The notes under the pieces are model-generated. The model was not told where the DNA came from, did not search any database, and saw only the letters and a program-made list of their open reading frames with translations. From the NCBI GenBank assembly GCA_963786195.1, contig CAWAYH010000011.1, positions 186,001 to 250,000 of the forward strand: a stretch of 64,000 nt of DNA, read 5' to 3'. The DNA comes from CAWAYH01 sp963786195. GTDB lineage: Bacteria > Acidobacteriota > Vicinamibacteria > Vicinamibacterales > 2-12-FULL-66-21. Below are positions 1 to 9,316 of this stretch, piece by piece; positions within the stretch are counted from its first letter, which is position 1, and every line of letters begins with the position of its first letter. Position numbers and translations under genes: made by a program.

Positions 1-158
1 AGCCCGAACACGATCACCGCGCCGATTAGCAGCAGAACCCCCAGCGGGACCACCCCGATCGCGCGAACCACCGGCGGCGCGAGCGGCGAGACCGGTTTCA
101 GGTCCCGCGCAATCGCCTCGCGCAACTCCCGCGGCACGCGTCCAGGGCCGTCAGTCAC
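1..158 (-). CDS. Partial membrane protein, possible partner of the adjacent ECF sigma factor
   Basis: Only the first 52 codons are in the window, from a GTG at 158; the rest lies beyond the left edge. The protein begins V-T-D-G-P-G-R, has a short charged stretch, then a hydrophobic segment from about residue 30 (VVPLGVLLLIGAVIVFG) that looks like a first membrane helix. It follows the ECF sigma gene on the same strand after about 90 nt of repeat sequence. Membrane proteins encoded just downstream of ECF factors are often their anti-sigma factors, so that role is inferred from position only. No family motif is visible in the fragment. Confidence 0.55.
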   Translation of the reverse strand, partial: MTDGPGRVPRELREAIARDLKPVSPLAPPVVRAIGVVPLGVLLLIGAVIVFG

Positions 159-160
159 GA

Positions 161-276
161 AATCCCCAATCCACAATCAATCCGCAATCCGCAATCAATC
201 CGCAATCCGCAATCAATCCGCAATCCACAATCCGCAATGTGAATCGGCAGTCACCAATCCGCATTCAGCAATCTCC
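161..276. repeat. Low-complexity tract of AATCCGCAATC-type words
   Basis: The stretch is built from repeated words CAATCCGCAATC and CAATCCACAATC in irregular order. It overlaps the 3' end of the ECF sigma gene: the last codons and stop of that gene (N-A-D-W-stop) are made of the same words read on the minus strand. A second tract of the same words in the opposite orientation follows the DinB-like gene at 1315-1378. There are no conserved spacers, so it is not a CRISPR array. Confidence 0.8.
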
Positions 277-784
277 TGAGGTCGCTCATTCCTCGGCTCG
301 ACCTCAATTTCGCGGCATCCGCGCGAATCCCCAGCAACTGCCCAATCTCAGCAAAGGAGAAGCCCCAGACGTGATGCAGCAGCAGCGCCTCACGCCGGTC
401 GGGGAGGAGGCGGTCGAACGCGCGGCGGAGCGCATCGCGGTCCGCCAGGCGCTCCATGTCGGCCGGTACCGGAAGTTCGGGCAGCTCGTCGCCGGACGTC
501 CATGCGGGGCGGCGCGCACGCGTCCGCAGATCCATGAGCCAGACGTGGCGCGCAATCGTGAACACCCACGGACGCACGGGGCGATCCGGCCGGTACGCGT
601 GCCGGGAGCGGTGAATCTGCAGAAACGATTCCTGGAGCAGATCCTGCGCGCGCCCGCGATCGCGCGTGAGCGCGGTCAGGTACCCGAGCATTGGCGGCGC
701 CAGCGCGGCATAGAGGCGCTCGAAGGCGTCCATCGAGCCGCCTTGATACGCCGTCATGAGGTGCCGCAGGTCGTCCTGCTCCAA
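251..784 (-). CDS. ECF-family RNA polymerase sigma factor
   Basis: This 177-residue protein has the two-domain layout of ECF (group 4) sigma factors, which direct RNA polymerase to a small set of promoters in response to an external signal. Region 2 is at about residues 15-85 (AFERLYAALAPPMLGYL, then AQDLLQESFLQIHRSRHAY and RPWVFTIARH), matching the core-binding and -10 recognition helices. Region 4 is near residues 120-170 (FDRLLPDRREALLLHHVWG, then FAEIGQLLGI), a helix-turn-helix for the -35 element. The length is normal. The C-terminus N-A-D-W is encoded inside an intergenic repeat tract. The next gene on the strand may encode its anti-sigma factor. Confidence 0.88.
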   Translation of the reverse strand: MEQDDLRHLMTAYQGGSMDAFERLYAALAPPMLGYLTALTRDRGRAQDLLQESFLQIHRSRHAYRPDRPVRPWVFTIARHVWLMDLRTRARRPAWTSGDELPELPVPADMERLADRDALRRAFDRLLPDRREALLLHHVWGFSFAEIGQLLGIRADAAKLRSSRGMSDLRRLLNADW

Positions 785-841
785 CGCATCACCAACGTGT
801 TTGCCAGGGACGCCCGTAATGTAACAGGGTCATAATGCGTC

Positions 842-1317
842 ATGGCCATCGCAAATCCGTATGGAGCCGATCTCGGCAGCCGGGCCCCGCTGGACGCGCT
901 CGCCGAGACGCCGGGGCGCATTCGCGTGCTCGTCGAGCAGTGGGGCGACGATCGGTTCGAGCGCAGCTACGCGCCCGGCAAATGGAGCGCTCGCAAGGTT
1001 CTGGTCCACCTCGCCCAGACCGAGCTGGCGCTGAGCACGCGCGCGCGCTTCGCGCTCAGCCAGCAGCCCTACACGGCGCAGGCGTTTTCACAAGACGAGT
1101 GGATGCCGCTCGACGACGGGCGGACGCGCGAACCGCGCTCGACGCCTACACCACGCTCCGCCGTCTCAACCTGGCGATGTGGCGCGCGCTCGGACCGGAC
1201 CAGCTGGACCGGCCCTTCACACATCCCGAATACGGCGAGCTGACCGTCGGCTGGATCATGGCGCAGATGGCGGGCCATGACATCCACCACCTGAAGCAGC
1301 TCGAGCGGGTAAAGTAA
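842..1317 (+). CDS. DinB-superfamily protein, frameshifted
   Basis: The N-terminal part (842 to about 1130) reads LAETPGRIRVLVEQWG, then APGKWSARKVLVHLAQTE. The C-terminal part continues in another frame as ALDAYTTLRRLNLAMWRAL and ends MAGHDIHHLKQLERVK. Together they form the four-helix DinB/YfiT-like fold, with the usual histidines in VHLAQTE and HDIHHL that bind a metal. DinB-like proteins are thiol-dependent transferases or of unknown role. A single missing base after GAACCG near 1132 explains the break, so this is probably a sequence error rather than decay. It is divergent from the ECF sigma gene. A repeat tract begins at its stop codon. Confidence 0.75.
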
Positions 1318-1378
1318 TTGCGGATTGCGGATTACGGATTGCCGATCGCGAGTGGCGATTGGCGATTGTTGATTGGTC
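1315..1378. repeat. GCGGATT-word tract after the DinB-like gene
   Basis: The tract is made of GCGGATT, ACGGATT and GGCGATT words and starts directly at the TAA stop of the DinB-like gene. It is the reverse complement family of the tract at 161-276. The apparent first codons of the next gene, the esterase, lie inside it, so that gene's real start may be further in. Confidence 0.75.
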
Positions 1379-2168
1379 AGACAGAACCAGCCTGACCCCG
1401 ATCGTGGATAGCTTCGACATCAGGAGCGCGGCGCTGGGTGTCACGCGCCGCATCACGGTCTGGCTCCCGCCGCGTGCCGTCTCGCGGCGGAACCACGCGA
1501 CGCTCTACCTCAATGACGGCCAGAACCTCTTCGATCCCGCGCGGGCGTTTGTCGGGGTGACGTGGCGGGTCGCCGAAACCGCGGCGTGGCTCATCGCCCG
1601 CCGGCAGATTCCGCCGCTCATCATCGTGGGCATCGATCACGGCGAGTTGCGCCGCGCGCGTGAGTACCTTCACGTCGAGGACGATCGCAATCCGTTCGCG
1701 CGACAGCCGCTCGCGAGGGAGTACGCGGAGTTCGTCACGGACGAGTTGAAGCCGCTGATCGAGCGCATGTACCCCGTCGCGAAAGGCGCGGCGCATACGG
1801 GGTTCGGCGGATCGTCGTACGGGGCGGTCGCGGCGCTCTATACGGCGATCAGCAGGCCCGGCACGTTCGGGCGGCTGCTGCTCGAAAGCCCCTCGCTCTA
1901 CGTCAGCCGGGGTGACCTGCTGCGGCAGGCGCGCAAGGTGCGGCGCTGGCCCTCACGCGTGTACCTCGGAGTGGGGACGACCGAGACGCGGCGGCGCGAC
2001 TGGAACCTGGAGACCGTCGCGCACGTGCGCCGGCTGGAGACGATCCTGCGGGACGCCGGCCTTGGCGCGCGGAGGCTGCGCGTGACCGTCGAAACGGGCG
2101 GTACCCACTCCGAAGCCGCCTGGGCGAGAAGGCTACCCGACGCGTTGAAGTTCCTCTACGGAAAGTAG
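1359..2168 (+). CDS. Alpha/beta-hydrolase, putative esterase (enterochelin esterase/esterase D-like)
   Basis: The 269-residue protein has the layout of the Fes/YieL-type putative esterase family. A beta-sandwich start (RITVWLPP) is followed by LYLNDGQNLFD. The nucleophile elbow is G-G-S-S-Y-G-A near residue 150, and the late histidine in GGTHSEAAW is a candidate catalytic His. A substrate cannot be named from sequence. The TTG at 1359 lies in a repeat tract with no good ribosome-binding site; the in-frame GTG at 1404 (V-D-S-F-D-I-R-S) is an equally likely start and leaves the whole domain intact. It converges with the RIHG-repeat gene, whose stop is 6 nt away. Confidence 0.8.
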   Translation: MAIVDWSDRTSLTPIVDSFDIRSAALGVTRRITVWLPPRAVSRRNHATLYLNDGQNLFDPARAFVGVTWRVAETAAWLIARRQIPPLIIVGIDHGELRRAREYLHVEDDRNPFARQPLAREYAEFVTDELKPLIERMYPVAKGAAHTGFGGSSYGAVAALYTAISRPGTFGRLLLESPSLYVSRGDLLRQARKVRRWPSRVYLGVGTTETRRRDWNLETVAHVRRLETILRDAGLGARRLRVTVETGGTHSEAAWARRLPDALKFLYGK

Positions 2169-2174
2169 GCTCTC

Positions 2175-3234
2175 TTACCCTCGTTTGGCCATCCAGCGCC
2201 GGCCGTGGATGCTGAAGTCCACGAGATCGTCCGGCGTCATGTCCTTGAAGCCCGCCGCCTTGACGTCGCGGATGAACTGCGGCGTCACGCCGTGGATCCG
2301 CATCTTCACCAGATCGCGTACGGCCACGTTCGGGTAGCCGAGATCGCGCAGCTCCTTCACGAACTGCGCGGTGACGCCGTGAATGCGCATCTGCACCACT
2401 TCGTCCAGCGTCACGTTCTTGTAGCCCAGGTCGCGCATTTCCTTGATGAACGACGGCGACCCGCCATGGATTCGCAGCTTGACGAGGTCCTCGACGTCGA
2501 GATCCTTGTAGCCGAGATCGCGCATCTCGCGGATGAACTCGGGGGTGACGCCGTGAATGCGCATCTTCACGAGGTCGTCGACCGTCAGTCCCTGCAGTCC
2601 GTTGGCCTTGGCGTCCTGCGCGAATGCCGGCGTGGCGCCGTGGATGCGCGTCTTGATGAGATCGTCGACCGGGAGCTTGTCGTAGCCAGCTTTCCTGAAG
2701 TCCTGCACGTACGTCGCATCGACGCCGTGTATGCGCATCTTGACGAGGTCGTCCAGCGCAACACCGGGGTAGCCCTCTGTCTGCATCGAGGAGATGAACG
2801 GCCGGCTGACGTCGTGCAGGGCCAGGCGGAAGACCTCCTCGGTGGACAGCTGCGCGGTACGAGGCGCGCATGGCGGACACGAACTCCGCGTTGGGAGTGA
2901 ACCGCCACGTCCCCGATCCGCGGCCCGCGGCGAAGTTGCCCTGGAAGTCGATGTTGCCGGCGTCACGTCGCAGGCCGAACCGCACGTCGCTCGCGGTCCA
3001 GTCGCTCCCGGCCGCGCCCAGCCCCTGAAGCTCGGACATCGGAATGGAGGTCCCGAACCGATGTTCTCCATCGCGCTCGAGCTGGATCGAGACCGACTGC
3101 TGACCGTCTTTCCGAGTCCACGTGTCCGACATCCGGACACGCCAGGTGCCCTCGAGCGCCTGTGGGGGGTCGGACGCAACGGGCGGCAGCGCGACGCCGA
3201 TGAGGAGGTAGGTGCCAAGAGCCAGGGTCTTCAT
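2175..3234 (-). CDS. Secreted protein with seven 29-residue RIHG repeats, frameshifted
   Basis: Translation from ATG 3234 gives a signal peptide (MKTLALGTYLLIGVALPPVA) and a domain of about 100 residues (LEGTWRVRMSDTW, then FQGNFAAGRGSGTWRFTP). A frameshift near 2860 leads into TAQLSTEEVFRLALHD and seven tandem 29-residue units of the form EFIREMRDLGYKDL followed by DLVKMRIHGVTP. At the DNA level these are 87-bp repeats from about 2175 to 2800. Similar repeats are familiar as C-terminal arrays in acidobacterial BlaR1/M56-type proteins, but no peptidase or membrane receptor domain is present here. The regular i/i+29 helical pattern suggests a solenoid for protein binding; this is inference. 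The 3' unit is degenerate (FSIHGRRW). Confidence 0.7.
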
Positions 3235-3305
3235 GTGCCCTTGGACGGTGAAGGGACGGTGGATGGTTTGAAAGAGCGGCAAAAGGCTTCGGAGTTTCGG
3301 GGCAT

Positions 3306-3505
3306 CTAACACGGAGACGCGGAGGCACGGAGGGAAACAACAGGAGTAGGGAGTACGGGAGAAGCCGTCGCGCCGCGCTCCGCGCGGTCGTGGGCCGGCG
3401 CGCGACGGCTGCGGACGCCACAATCGGATCCTCCCTTACTCTCGTTCTCCTGTTAGCTCTTCTCCGTTAGCTCTTCTCCGTTACTCCGCGCCTCCGTGTG
3501 AAACC
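3306..3505. repeat. Inverted pair of CGGAG-word tracts around a GC-rich core
   Basis: The left arm (about 3306-3358) reads ACACGGAGACGCGGAGGC and continues with GGAG words, AACAGGAG and GGGAG. The right arm (about 3430-3505), read on the minus strand, begins ACACGGAGGCGCGGAGTAAC, repeats AACGGAGAAGAGCT twice, then has AACAGGAG and GGGAG. The arms converge on a core of about 70 nt. The right arm overlaps the end of rdgB and encodes its last residues (V-S-H-G-G-A-E). The word TCCCTTACTCTCGT at 3432-3445 recurs exactly at 47223-47236. Confidence 0.7.
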
Positions 3506-4073
3506 AAGTACTCCCGCAGCACTGCAAACGCCCGCCCTCGATGGCTGACCGTGGCTTTCCGTTCGAGGTCCAACTCGGCCAGCGTGCACCCGAACGGCGG
3601 GTAAAAGAAGATCGGGTCGTAGCCGAAGCCGTTCGTGCCGCGGGGCTCGCGGGCGATCTCGCCTTCGACGATGCCTTCGGCCTCGAATCGCACGCCGTCG
3701 TGATCGGCGAGCGCGACGTGGCACACGAAACGCGCCGCGCTCGTCTCGACGCCATGCAGGGCGAGCAGCTCGTAGATCCTGCGGAACTTCTCGGAATAGT
3801 CAGGGCCGTGCCACCGCGCCGAGTGAACGCCCGGCGCATTGTCGAGCGCCGCGATCTCGATGCCCGAGTCGTCCGCGACTGACGGGAGGCCGGTGGCCGA
3901 CGCGTAGTAAAGCGCCTTGAGCCGCGCGTTCTCTGCGAACGTCGCGCCGGTTTCCTCGGGTTCGACGATATCCGGGAAGTCGCGCAGCGTGACCAGCTCG
4001 ATGGGAACGCCTCGCAGGATGCCGACGATCTCGCGCATCTTGCCTGGATTGGTCGTCGCGATGACCAGCTTTT

Positions 4074-4077
<4 letters not shown>
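3481..4077 (-). CDS. rdgB: RdgB/HAM1 non-canonical purine NTP pyrophosphatase
   Basis: The 198-residue protein hydrolyses dITP, XTP and ITP to monophosphates and keeps deaminated purines out of nucleic acid. It has the family start VIATTNPGKMREI, the motif TFAENARLKA, the catalytic-site segment VADDSGIEI, PGVHSARW, and the C-terminal signature GTNGFGYDPIFF and FSHRG-like VSHRGRAF. Length and motifs are normal. It overlaps the end of rph by 4 nt (start ATG 4077, rph stop at 4074), so the pair is probably cotranscribed. The final residues are encoded within the repeat tract that abuts its stop codon. Confidence 0.95.
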
Positions 4078-4800
<723 letters not shown>

Positions 4801-4804
<4 letters not shown>

Positions 4805-5386
4805 GTCTCGCCCTTCTCGTTCTGACCCATTCCAGGTTCTTCAGCAGCGGATGCCGCAGGTCCACATGGCCCGCCAGCGTGTCGACTTCCTTGCCGTCGA
4901 CGAGGATCTGCACGCGCGTGACGGCGGGCAGGTTGACCGTCAGCGCGTTGACGATCGTGTAGACCGTGAAGAGTTCGTCGAGCGCGCCCCCGGTGTGCTT
5001 CGTGCGGGCCTCGACGCTCAGGTCGACGAACGCGTCGCCGCGCTCGGTGACGTAGACGGCTCGCAGCGTGGTGCCGGGCGGCATCGCGGACGCGAGCGGC
5101 GCGGGCGCGTCGCCGAAGTTGCGCGTCGACGATCTGACGCGCCTGCTCGACGACGCTCTCGCCGAACGGCACCTCGCGCTGCACGCCGACGAGCGCCATG
5201 CCGTCCTCGGCGACGTAGTACAGCGTCGCGGTGATCTTTCGGCGCCGCCGCGGACGGCGCGGGCGCGCGGCGTGGCCGTCGTCGTCGGCGGTGCGCTTCC
5301 GCGCGGCAGACCGACGAAGAGCAGCCAGCCGCCCGCGATCGCAAGCGACGACGACCGCCCCGCGCCGCCAGCGCGCGGCGTGACAT
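4801..5386 (-). CDS. GerMN-domain membrane protein, frameshifted
   Basis: Pieces in three frames assemble into a membrane-anchored GerMN protein. One frame gives a probable helix (SLAIAGGWLLFVGLP), the next gives ITATLYYVAEDGMALVGVQ and EVPFGESVVEQARQIV. The third gives PPGTTLRAVYVTERGDAF, DLSVEARTKHTGGALDEL, TVYTIVNALTVNLPAVTRV and ILVDGKEVDTLAGHVD. The last block is the typical GerMN C-terminal signature. GerMN domains occur in cell-envelope lipoproteins and in spore germination protein GerM; a role next to the amidase gene in cell-wall biology is inferred. The stop overlaps the rph start (ATGA), and the proposed ATG at 5386 overlaps the amidase stop (TGATG). At least two frameshifts; the start is uncertain. 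Confidence 0.65.
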
Positions 5387-6950
5387 CAGCGTCGCCGTCC
5401 GGCGCTGTCCGGACGGGGCCGCGCCTGTGGTGCGCGTCGCGGAACCGAACGATGCTGTCGACCAGCGCCTGGACGATGGCCGTACTGGAAGCCTTCGGAC
5501 GCGAGCTGCTTTTCCTGCTCGGCGTTGGTGATGAAGCCCATCTCCACGAGCACCGCCGGCATGTTCGCGCCGACGAGCACGCGGAACGGCGCCTGCTGGA
5601 TCGCGCGCGGGCTCATCGGCACGCGCTCGCGCAGCGCCGCCTCGACCGCCTGGGCGAGCGCGGCGGACTGCTCGATGTAGCGCGCCTGCGCCATCTCCCA
5701 GAGGATGACTTCGATGTCGCGCGTGCCGCCGCCGACGACCGGCAGCGCTTCGGTCTCGCCCCGGCGCGACCCGCTGCGCCTCGATCGCCGTACTCCTCGA
5801 GGCTCAGGTAGAACACTTCGGCACCGCTCGCAGTGCTGGCGAACCGACGCGTTCGCGTGCAGGCTGATGAACAGGTCCGCCTTGTTGTTGTTCGCGAGCG
5901 CGGCGCGCTCGTCGAGTCCGACCGTCTGGTCGCCGTCGCGCGTCAGGATGACGCGCACGCCGAGCCGCGCCTCGAGCGCCGCCTTCAGACGCCGCGCGAC
6001 GCTGAGCGTCACGTTCTTCTCGAGCGTGCCGTCCGGTCCCTTCGCGCCCTCTTCGTCGCCGCCGTGTCCGGCGTCGATGACGATCGTCCGGAGGCCGCCG
6101 GCCGGCGCGAGGTCGAGCAGCGGTGGCGGCGTGGTCGGTGGCGGCGGCGTTGTACCTGTCGCGGGCGCGGGCGTCGGCGGCGGTGACGGCGGAGCAGCGG
6201 TCGTCGCCTGCGCGATGACGTCGACCACGATCCGGCCGGCGCCGCGATCGCCCGGCATGTCCGAGGCGCGGAACGGTCGCGAACCGTGGGCCGAGATCGA
6301 CGACGGATCGTCGCGCCGTCGCCGGGCCGGACGCTCTGGATCAGGTCGATTGGCGACGGTGACGCGGATGTCGGCAGCGTCGCATCGAGCGCATCGGCTT
6401 CGAACCGGACGACGAGCCGGTTGCCGTCCTGCGTGACGGTGTGCGGCGTCGCCGGCGCGACTTCGAGCGTCAGGCGGGTGAGCGACCCTTGCGGTTCGAT
6501 TCGTCCGGCAACGCGCGGAACGCGGATGTCGCCGACGAGGATCAGCCGCGACGGTTTCCGGAGCTCGACTCGCGTCGCCATCGACGGCGCGAGCGCGCGG
6601 GACACGAAGTCGACCGGCACGAACCACGCGCGTCCGTCGCGCGCCGGCGCGGCCGGCAGCGAGATCAGGCGGCCGCCGACGGACGCCAGGCTCTGGCCGG
6701 GCGTCAGCACGATCGTCTGGCTTCCCGTGACGATCGTGAGTCCGCCGGCGAGCGTATCTTCGCGGACCGTCAGCTCGAACAGCCGCGCGAGATCGTCGAG
6801 CGCGAACATCTCCTGTCCGCCCATCGTCCGCGCGGCAAGCGGCCGCCGGCCCTCACGCGACAGCACCGTATACGGCGCCGCCGCCGGCGGCGCCTGCGTC
6901 GCGAGCGAAGCGAGTGCAATGAGAAGTGTGCTCAGCCGTCGGGCAAGCAA
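5386..6950 (-). CDS. N-acetylmuramoyl-L-alanine amidase, AMIN plus amidase_3, frameshifted
   Basis: A secreted zinc amidase that cuts peptide stems from glycan strands at division. From ATG 6950 there is a signal peptide (LSTLLIALASLATQA), a copper-amine-oxidase-like segment (FALDDLARLFELTV), then an AMIN-like domain (SLTRLTLEVAPATPHTV). A proline-rich linker follows, then amidase_3: TIVIDAGHGGDEEGAKGPDG (first zinc His), KADLFISLHANAS (second His), and LVEMGFITNAEQ with the catalytic Glu. Frame changes near 6305, 5850, 5765 and 5490 break it, but every motif is present. An EnvC-type activator is encoded at 48820-49968, a plausible partner. Confidence 0.85.
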
Positions 6951-6992
6951 GATGTTTTCAATGATACCCGGATCGGCCGCCTCGATGCCCGC

Positions 6993-7190
6993 TCAGAACC
7001 TGAGCTTCCAGCCCGCCTGGATCTATAGGCGTGGCGCATCCGCGCGCCGGTGCCGGTGCCGGAGAAGTCGAATTCGGTGAATGCGCGGATCGCTCCGAAC
7101 GGACTCGGGGTGCGCATCTCGAGGTTGATGCGTGAGGGCGCCGCCGTAAAGGTCGTCCGGGCGTCGTCGCCGACGTTCGACTGATCGACC
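6993..7190 (-). pseudogene. Remnant of a DcaP-like outer-membrane porin
   Basis: On the minus strand the stretch reads VDQSNVGDDARTTFTAAPSR, then NLEMRTPSPFGAIRAFTEFD and RMRHAY. This resembles the early strands of DcaP-type trimeric porins. It jumps within a few bases, in another frame, to IQAGWKLRF followed by a stop at 6993-6995, which is a typical outer-membrane barrel terminus ending in Phe. A full-length member would be several hundred residues, so the middle is missing. No start codon or signal peptide is apparent. The nearest gene, marC, lies upstream on the same strand. Confidence 0.5.
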
Positions 7191-7223
7191 GGGATGGATG
7201 ACGTCCAGTGGGCTGGCTGGCGC

Positions 7224-7892
7224 CTACTTCAGTATCTGGAACCGCTCGGCCAGCCCGTCGCAGAAGATCTGAACTCCCACAGCCAGCAGGATGAACGCCG
7301 AAAGCCTCAGGAAGACCACGGTTCCGGTTTCCCCGAGCATGCGCAGCGTGCGGGCGGCATAGCGGTACGAGAAATAGATCGCGAACACCACGACGATGAT
7401 GCCGATGATGCTGCCGGTGACGCCGACCAGGACAGGCACGTCGGGCACACGGGTACCCGCGCCGAGCGTGAGCGCGACGGACACCGATCCAGGACCGACC
7501 GTAAGCGGGAACGTCAGTGGATAAAAGCTCTTGCTGGCGATCTCAGCGGCGCCCCAGGCCGGCGCTCCCGGAACGATCTTCGCGTCCGGGCTCTCGTCGG
7601 AGCGAATGAGGCGCCAGCCCGTGGCGATCACGAGCAGGCCGCCGGCGATCTTCACGACCGCGAGCGAAAGGCCGAACAAGTTCAGGACGTAGGAGCCCAC
7701 GAGCATCGCCCCGACGAGCATCAGCCCGGAGTTCAACGCTATCTTGCGTGCCAGCGCGCGGCGCGCGTCGTCGGACGCGCCCGGCGTCATCGACAGGAAA
7801 ATAGGCGCCGAGCCAAGCGGATTGACGATCGGCAGCAGCGCTGCGAGAGTGAGCGCGATCGACCTCAGGAACGGACCGAGTTCGTGTGGCAT
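7224..7892 (-). CDS. MarC-family integral membrane protein
   Basis: The 222-residue protein has six predicted membrane segments and the MarC/NAAT signature: LLPIVNPLGSAPIFLSMTPG near the start, then ALNSGLMLVGAMLVGSYVL, KIAGGLLVIATGWRLI, and FYPLTFPLTVGPGSVSVALT in the second half. The Asn-Pro and Pro-Leu-Thr turns are family hallmarks. The family is widespread in the inner membrane; transport of amino acids was shown for an archaeal relative, but the bacterial function is unsettled. Length is normal and no frameshift is seen. The gene stands alone between a decayed porin and a small hypothetical gene. Confidence 0.9.
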   Translation of the reverse strand: MPHELGPFLRSIALTLAALLPIVNPLGSAPIFLSMTPGASDDARRALARKIALNSGLMLVGAMLVGSYVLNLFGLSLAVVKIAGGLLVIATGWRLIRSDESPDAKIVPGAPAWGAAEIASKSFYPLTFPLTVGPGSVSVALTLGAGTRVPDVPVLVGVTGSIIGIIVVVFAIYFSYRYAARTLRMLGETGTVVFLRLSAFILLAVGVQIFCDGLAERFQILK

Positions 7893-7911
7893 CGCACGGC
7901 CGCGTCGATTC

Positions 7912-8121
7912 CTACGATCCGGTTTTCTTGTCCCCGGAATTGGTGATGTGTACTTCGAGCTTCTTCGCGGGAATGTCCAGCACGGTTTGCTGCGGATAAT
8001 TCGTGCCGTCAGCGAGCGTCCCGAACGTCACGTTCAGCGTGATGTCGTCATCGTTCGGCTTTTCGACGTACGAGCGAACCGTGAAACTCTGGATTAGTAC
8101 TGTGCTGCGTGACATTGACAT
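7912..8121 (-). CDS. Small hypothetical protein, 69 residues
   Basis: The protein is short, acidic in the middle and has no signal peptide or membrane helix: MSMSRSTVLIQSFTVRSYVE, DDDITLNVTFGTLADG, then VLDIPAKKLEVHITNSGDKK. Alternating hydrophobic residues suggest a small beta-sandwich. A strong ribosome-binding site (AGGAGG, 5 nt before ATG 8121) supports it as a real gene. I do not recognise the family. It lies 19 nt upstream of marC on the same strand and just after a GGCTAAAGCC repeat cluster. Confidence 0.6.
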   Translation of the reverse strand: MSMSRSTVLIQSFTVRSYVEKPNDDDITLNVTFGTLADGTNYPQQTVLDIPAKKLEVHITNSGDKKTGS

Positions 8122-8142
8122 GTTCCTCCTGGTGGGTTGGGT

Positions 8143-8178
8143 CCGGCTAAAGCCTGGCTAAAGCCAGGCTAAAGCCGG
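8143..8178. repeat. Three GGCTAAAGCC units
   Basis: The sequence contains GGCTAAAGCC three times with 2-nt separators; adjacent units form inverted pairs because GGCT and AGCC are complementary. It begins 3 nt beyond the stop codon of the HAD-lipoprotein gene, so it is positioned as a 3' element, possibly a weak hairpin. It is one of several word-like tracts in the window that sit at gene ends. Confidence 0.75.
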
Positions 8179-8181
8179 ACG

Positions 8182-9246
8182 CTACTTCTGGAATGGATAG
8201 ATCGCCTTCCAGTCCTGCTTCATGTCCACGATGACCCATCCGCGCTTCGACGCTTCGTCCAGGCCGCGCGCGAGCGTGCCGATGTGCGAGTCGCGGTCGT
8301 ACGCCCACTCGCGCTCGGCGTCCGTGTGGTGAACGATGAGCCCGAATCGCGGACCCGCGGCAGACGTCGTCCATTCGAGCATGTCGAAATCGCCGTCGGA
8401 GTTGCCGAAGGCTGCGAGCGGACGGCGGCCGATGACCTGATGGATGCCGACAGGCTTGCCGGCCTTGTCGTCGATGTGGTCGACTTCGGCAAGCCGGAAC
8501 AGCACGGGGACGCCATTCCGTACTTCGTACTTCACCTTGGCGCGGCTCCCCACCACCTGCTCCGGCGGTATTCCGTACACGCGCTCGGTCCATGGCCGCA
8601 TGAACTCGACGCCGCCGCCGGACACGATGAACGTCTTGAAGCCCTTGGAGCGGAGGTAGGCGAGCAGCTCCAGCATGGGCTGGTACACCATGTCGGTATA
8701 AGGTCGCTGGGTCTTCGGGTGACGTGCGGAGCCGATCCAGTCCGTGACGATTTTCGCGAACTCGTCGGTCGTGATGCCGACGTGCGTCGCGGCCATCATC
8801 TCGAGAATTCCGCGCTCGCCGCTCGCCAGCGCCGCTTTCATGTCCCCTTCGAGGATCCCCTTGAAGGGCTGCTTCTGTTTCCACTCGGGATGCTGTGGCG
8901 CCAGCGCCTTGACGCGATCGAGCGCGAACGCGAGCTGGAAGTAAATCGGCTGCTCGGACCAGAGCGTGCCGTCGTTGTCGAACGTGGCGATGCGCTCCGC
9001 GGGCGCCACGAAATCCGGCCCGCCTTCGCGCGTCACGCGGGCGACGAAATCGACGATCGCCTTCTTCGATGCGCCATCGTTCCACGAGGGCAGGGGATCG
9101 GCCGTCGACGCGCTGCCGGTTTGCGGTGTCGCTGCGGCTGGCGACGGCGGGGCCGGCGCTTCAGCAGTGCCACACCCGGTCGAGAGGACCACCAATACGG
9201 CTGACACCAGGAGAGCAACATTTCTCCGAACACCAGCGACGCCCAT
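8182..9246 (-). CDS. HAD-family phosphatase lipoprotein
   Basis: The 354-residue protein starts at ATG 9246, chosen because GGAGGAG lies 6 nt upstream; an ATG at 9267 is possible but lacks this. A lipoprotein signal ends in LVVLSTGC. The HAD motifs are all present: motif I FDNDGTLW with both aspartates, motif II TFIVSGGGVEF, a Lys in the middle region, and motif IV FGNSDGDFDMLEW. The spacing resembles phosphoserine-phosphatase-like enzymes. Its substrate is unknown; anchoring in the membrane suggests it acts in the periplasm. It sits downstream of a sulfatase gene but is separated from it by a terminator. Confidence 0.85.
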   Translation of the reverse strand: MGVAGVRRNVALLVSAVLVVLSTGCGTAEAPAPPSPAAATPQTGSASTADPLPSWNDGASKKAIVDFVARVTREGGPDFVAPAERIATFDNDGTLWSEQPIYFQLAFALDRVKALAPQHPEWKQKQPFKGILEGDMKAALASGERGILEMMAATHVGITTDEFAKIVTDWIGSARHPKTQRPYTDMVYQPMLELLAYLRSKGFKTFIVSGGGVEFMRPWTERVYGIPPEQVVGSRAKVKYEVRNGVPVLFRLAEVDHIDDKAGKPVGIHQVIGRRPLAAFGNSDGDFDMLEWTTSAAGPRFGLIVHHTDAEREWAYDRDSHIGTLARGLDEASKRGWVIVDMKQDWKAIYPFQK

Positions 9247-9316
9247 CAGCAGCTCCTCCAGTGCCAATTCGTGACCGCAGCTTCGACATGGCGAAGACGA
9301 CCGGACACCATGGGCT

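Noticed and set aside
161..276. Possible CRISPR array
   Set aside because: Repeats are too short and irregular, there are no uniform spacers, and no cas genes are in the window.
2175..2850. 87-bp direct repeats as a mobile element or CRISPR
   Set aside because: They are in-frame coding repeats of 29 residues within one protein.
1903..3423. Minus-strand open frame of 506 codons around the RIHG gene
   Set aside because: Only its middle part, after ATG 3234, carries the signal peptide and N-domain; the rest is the wrong frame of the RIHG repeats or of the esterase antisense.
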